The notes under the pieces: model-generated
The model's database searches: none
The model's input: only the letters and a program-made list of their open reading frames with translations
Told to the model about the DNA's origin: nothing
Translations under genes and position numbers: made by a program
Assembly (NCBI GenBank): GCA_947044365.1
Contig: OX345645.1
Location: 3,127,741-3,191,740 of the forward strand
Origin: Petrosia ficiformis
Taxonomy: Eukaryota > Porifera > Demospongiae > Haplosclerida > Petrosiidae
Length of the DNA: 64,000 nt
Direction: 5' to 3'
In this document: one piece after another, positions 54,701 through 60,700 of the stretch
How positions within the stretch are numbered: the first letter of the stretch is position 1
Layout of the letters: each line of letters starts with the position of its first letter

Positions 54701-57700
54701 ATGGTAGGAATGGATATATTATATTATTTATATAGTAATTTATGTCCATGTTGGAAAGTCTTTTCCGAACCTTATTTCAACTGTACCTCATCTCTTACAA
54801 TGATTTATCTTTATTCTCTATCTGACCTGTATCATATAGTGTTACTCATGTTAGTGATATTGAACCAATGGAGATAGGAATTCCTGTTGTGTCTAATGAG
54901 AAGACTGAGTCTATTTCAGTTTCCCAGGTGGAAAACTCTCAGCTACTCATTGATGATTCTAAAAAACTCTCCGAGGGTATTGACAGTGTTCAAAATTTAT
55001 CACAATCAGTGACTGTCTCAGAGAAATGTATATTAATAGATAGTACCTCAGAAACAATCTCACCATTAGTTAGTACCTCAGAGATCACTTCAACTTCAAG
55101 GATAGTTAGTGTGTCAGAGGAACCTATGCCTGTTTATAGTACCTCAGAGAAACAGGTAAATATTCCTAGCACTTCAGAGAAGCAAACATTATCAGAGAAG
55201 CCATTGGAAACAACTTTAGATAAGCCTATAGAATCAATGGAAACCTCCGTAGAGCTTACTGATATAAATACTAGTTCTTCAAATACCGGAATGGAACTAA
55301 GTACTAACATGCACGCTAGCACTACCCCAGAAGTGTCTGTTACACAAACCACTACACTGAACACAAATACAGAACCTGTAATTAAAGACACTGTAGTATC
55401 TCTATCAACTACTTCGGTACAGAATTCAATTGTTTCTTCAGATTCTTTGCTATCTTCTGCTGTAAACCTCAATTTCCCATCCTCTCCTGAAACACCTATC
55501 TCTCATCTAGAAACCACATCACAGGATGTTCCTACCAGGGTATCCCCACCTACAAACATGTCACAAGATATGCAGCAACCTACATGTACTTCTGTTCAAG
55601 ATTCCCCGTTGACATCACCACCTCCACATGTCACACAAGCACCATCTCAAGATGTATCTTTACCATCACAAATTCCACATTTACATGTACCTGTTTCATT
55701 GTCAGAAAGTCCTACGAACTTACACTCTCTCATAACACCTCAAAGTAGAGACATCCTCACTTCATCAGAAAATATGCTACCTACTTCTATAGACAATACA
55801 CCATCACAAATATCACCTTCACAAGTCACACATTCACTATCACACGACCATACTTACTTTCAATTACCTTCAAATACACTGGAAAGTGGAAATATTCCTC
55901 TTCCTTCTCCTTCACGACAATTATCATCCCCAGATATGCCACAGCCTCAATCAGAAACCCTACTACCACCCACTAATCCTTCATCTTCCAGAGATTCAAC
56001 AAAATCACCTTCTACTGAAGCTAGTAGTGGAGCTAGTAAGATTATTAGTCCAGAGATTGAATGGAAGAATCAAAAGGAATGTAGTTTAAATTTTTTACAA
56101 CTAGCTCACTCTCAATTAGGAAGGTACATGCATTGTGTATAGTGTATTATATTAAGTCATGCCTGTACAATGGAATCTTTAATTTAGACTATTACAATCA
56201 TATAGCTTTTATCAAGGCATTATGACGTTTAGTTAACTAATTACAGGTCTACTGTAATAATAATTATAAGTAACTAAAATACAGATTGGCCGATAAGGGC
56301 ACTTCTAGTTAGTTAACTAAAACTAAAACCCTTTTAGTAATACCAAGATTAATTAAACTATAACTAAACTAAAAGTTTGAGAAACCAGGAATACTATAAC
56401 TACAACTAAAAGTGTTCATTTTTTGTCAAACTAAAACAACACCAATTCATAGAGATACTTTTATTCTCTCAATATCCTTGTTTTATACACTATTCACAGT
56501 ATGAGTCTATGTACTAGAGATGAAGGACATTTCTTACAGTCTGTAGTGTCAACATTACGTCAAGAGCTCAGAGGATTAACTACTCTACCTACTGATTTAA
56601 GAGAGGTAATACATCTACAGAACTGTAATGATATGTTATGATATATGTCTATGTACATACATGTAACTACTATAATTATGTACATGTATGTGTATGTACA
56701 TGTCTTAATGTTTCGTCAAATGCTTACACACTGCCATTTTGAACACACGAAACCAAATAAATGTAGATGGACATATGGTTGTTTTGTGTGGTTATCTAAT
56801 TTCAGTGTTGTTTTTTTTTGTTACAGATACTGTTAAAGGAATTAGAACAATGTTACTACTGTCTCCATGGCTACCCATACAAGAAAGCCAAATCTAGAAA
56901 ACTTGCAGATCACAATGTAGACCAGGTATATAGTTAGTACATGTATTTGTTAGTACATCTATTTGTTAAAAGTACATGTACATGTACTTATGGATAAACA
57001 GATAGATAATGACAAAGGCATGGACAAATAAATAATTATGAATCAACAAACAGACAGAGAGACAGAGACAAATAGATAGACAAACTAACAGATGGATAGA
57101 TGAATGAACTGTGTGGATATTTTGTTAGACATTACATTATTATGAGGTCGACAAATGAACAGAGAGACAACCAATTAGACAGACAGACTAACAGATGGAT
57201 AGATGAATGAACTGTGTGGATATTTTGTTAGACATTACATTATTATGAGGTCGACAAATGAACAGAGAGACAACCAATTAGACAGACAGACTAACAGATG
57301 GATAGATGAATGGACTGGGTGGATGGATATATTGTTAGACATTAATTATATTATGAGCTTGACAGATGAACAAAGGGACAGATACTAATGGATAGGACAG
57401 ACTAACAGATGGATAGATGAATGGACTGGGTGGATGGATATATTGTTAGACATTAATTATATTATGAGCTTGACAGATGAACAAAGAGACAGATACTAAT
57501 GGATAGACAGACTAACAGATGGATAGATGGGTGGACTGGGTGGATGGATATATTGTTAGACATTAATTATATTATGAGCTTGACAGATGAACAAAGAGAC
57601 AGATACTAATGGATAGACAGACTAACAGATGGATAGATGGGTGGATATATTGTTAGGCATTGTGATTGACAGATGAACAGAGAGAAAAAGACAAACGGAT

Positions 57701-60700
57701 ACTCAGACTAACAGACTGATAGATGAATGAATGGACCTGGTAATTAAAAGGTGGCTATATTGTTAAACATTATAGTATTCCTCTCTTGTAGATACCATTG
57801 ACTTGGAACGATGCTCTAATGTTAGTAGAATATTATCGTCCTACATATTTACCATCTATTGATGATACTAAATCACCACAAGTCACTAGTGAAGTTAGTT
57901 TGGAACAATATTCATTAGCAATTATTATTTTTAATATTATTATTCACAGCTGATTACACTTTATAAGAAGATCAGTGAGGTTGTTCCTGAAGAAGGTCAA
58001 GGTAATTATGACTATTGACAAGACTTGTACAAAAATGAATTTCTATATAGCCTGTTTTTTTTCAAAGGCATAAAAATCCAATAACTGTTTCATTAATGAT
58101 GTATATGTATTTGATGGATCCAAATGTTTGGCATACATACAAGTCTAACATTTTCACTGAATATTATTTCAAGTTCTTCACTCAACTACTACTTTAAACA
58201 ATCTCCATAGTTTATATGTACATGTCAGTGTTCTGCCAAGGATATTTAGAGTGGTGGTTGGACGCGAACTTGCATTTAGTGCTGTTTACCACCCAGTATA
58301 TACTTAATATACTATCTCAGTAGTTTATACATGTACATTGTATTACCTGAGAGGTGGTTAACTCATATGAGAGGTGACCAGTGCTGACCAGTGTGGGCAG
58401 AATACTGACATGTATATACACATATATATATAATTGTTATAGATATATTTGTGATTGAATCAAATATATAGTTATAAATTATCATACATACTAACTAATC
58501 TATTACAGTTCTCAGTGTACAGTCAATAATACGATATATTGATGGATCATGTGATGACTTGCCAACACCATCTTTACCTAAACAACACAGGTAAAGTATA
58601 ACATAATCAACATTTGTTAATTGAAAGTTGAGCTAACAATTAACTCATAATATATTTATTTATCTCATACAGTTCACTAATGTCAGAGATCTATTATCTG
58701 TTAGCTGATGATTGTCTCAAGTCTCTTGACAACAAGTACATAAAATATATACACGAATTATTAGTGCATATTTATGTACACTCATGATTTATTTGGGTGA
58801 GCCCCACCCTAGTCATGTTTATGAATGCTTGCTTGCTTGCTTGAATGAGATGGTTACCCTTAGTGATGCACCAATATCCGATTATTGGTGCTTCACTAGT
58901 TACTGTATTCTCCTAATTGTTGCTTGCTCAGGGCTCATCCTTCTGATGGTTATCATTTGCTTCCTTGTTTACACATACAAACTCCAAGCTGCACTTCAGG
59001 TTTTCGCTACAAGTGCTCAAACTTGTTATCCAACTAAAAATTACATGTACATACATGTACATGTATATTTGTGATTTATGTTTAATAAATGACCATACTT
59101 ACAAACATCTACATAGCTTGATTTTGAAGACGTGTGAATAACCTTGTGCACATGTGTTGAAATCAACTAATGAGAGAACAACCTGAAAGTAATTAATTTG
59201 AAGATACATGGCTCAGTTGTCTTTACTTGATCATTACCTTTCTGAATTATCTAAAGTGTTTCCACAAATGAACACCATGATAGTAGCATGAACTGTGCTT
59301 AGTCTGTAGGTCCATCTTGTGTTTGAAGTTGCTGTAGTCTGTAGTTTGTAATTAGTACTCTTGTTTCTCTTAATGCTCTTTTTGTGTTTTAATAAACACA
59401 AAATGACCCAGCTATAATTAATATTGTAATTATTATATTATACATCTATACATCATACTGGTATTATAATTATACTGTCTTTATTGTGTAGTAAGGCCAT
59501 CAAATATTATCATTTGAATCTGTCATACTGTCCTGATGGATTTGATTCTTGGGCTGGTCTAGCTTTAGCAAGATCAAACAGGATTACTGATAAACTGAAC
59601 CAGGTATATATACATGTACATGTATATAATGTACTACTATATTATATCTAAATACATATAGCAACTACGTATATAATACCTAATATTTTAATAGTATTAA
59701 TTGTTCTTTTTAAGTTTTTGGCAAATAATGTATGGTTAGAATAGTGTACGAGACTACTTGTGCATTTGCAAATGGTACTTTATATATTCTAATATAATCA
59801 ACATAATCATAATACAAGTCAGTATTGTAGTATAAAAATAGTAATCTGATTGGTCAGATACATGTAACAGGGTGTACTGTGGTATATAGATACTTTATTT
59901 TCTCTGTAAACTGCAACATATCTATCTACCTCTATTACACCTTTCTATAGCGTGACTCCAGGTTAACAGTAGAAACGTTCGTACAGAAGAACACTTTACC
60001 AGCAGTGAGGTATGTTTATTTTGTAGAGATTGAATTGGATAAGCATAACTTCATGCTATAATCTTTTCAACTTCACGATGACCTCAAAATCCGGATGTGA
60101 TGACTTTATATGTAATATACATGTAGTGTATAGTTTAATGTTATAAGGTTAATACATGAATATACTGAAAATTCATTAACAAGTGTATATAGAGAAAAAA
60201 AACATCCCTATGATTGCTTTACAAATTTAAGTGAAGAACAAAGTATCCCTATGACTGCTTTGTGGTGTCCACCATTCAGTAATCATGGCTATCTTTATGA
60301 TGCCTGAAACACATCAGCCTATTATAGTTATTGTTTTGATTATCTACTCTGTTTACCTTTTAAAGAACCTTGTAGAACATTAGGAATATATTTCAGGTAG
60401 AATAGCTAGCTATTAGTTCTAGTTTCTACGTACATGTATACTACACACCTTTTCTTTCTGCTGGTCTGTAGAGCTAGAGCTTGAGCGTTCTTTTACACGC
60501 CACGCCCATTAATTGACTGAGCCCCCGGAATGACACAACTTCCTTAACTACGTATACAACGCATACTCACGCAAGTGACACGAGAATATATATTATAATT
60601 ATTATATACATTAAACCCCGTGGAAAGCAATCATAGGGATGGCCCTACGGGCCATAATGAAGCAATTGATTGAAGTTTGGCATACACAAAAAAGAACAGG

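Noticed and set aside
58784..59074. 96-aa + strand frame with a hydrophobic segment in a CABIN1 intron
   Set aside because: No splice borders or family resemblance. It lies between two phase-matched exons (58735 and 59492), and the leucine-rich stretch alone is not enough support.
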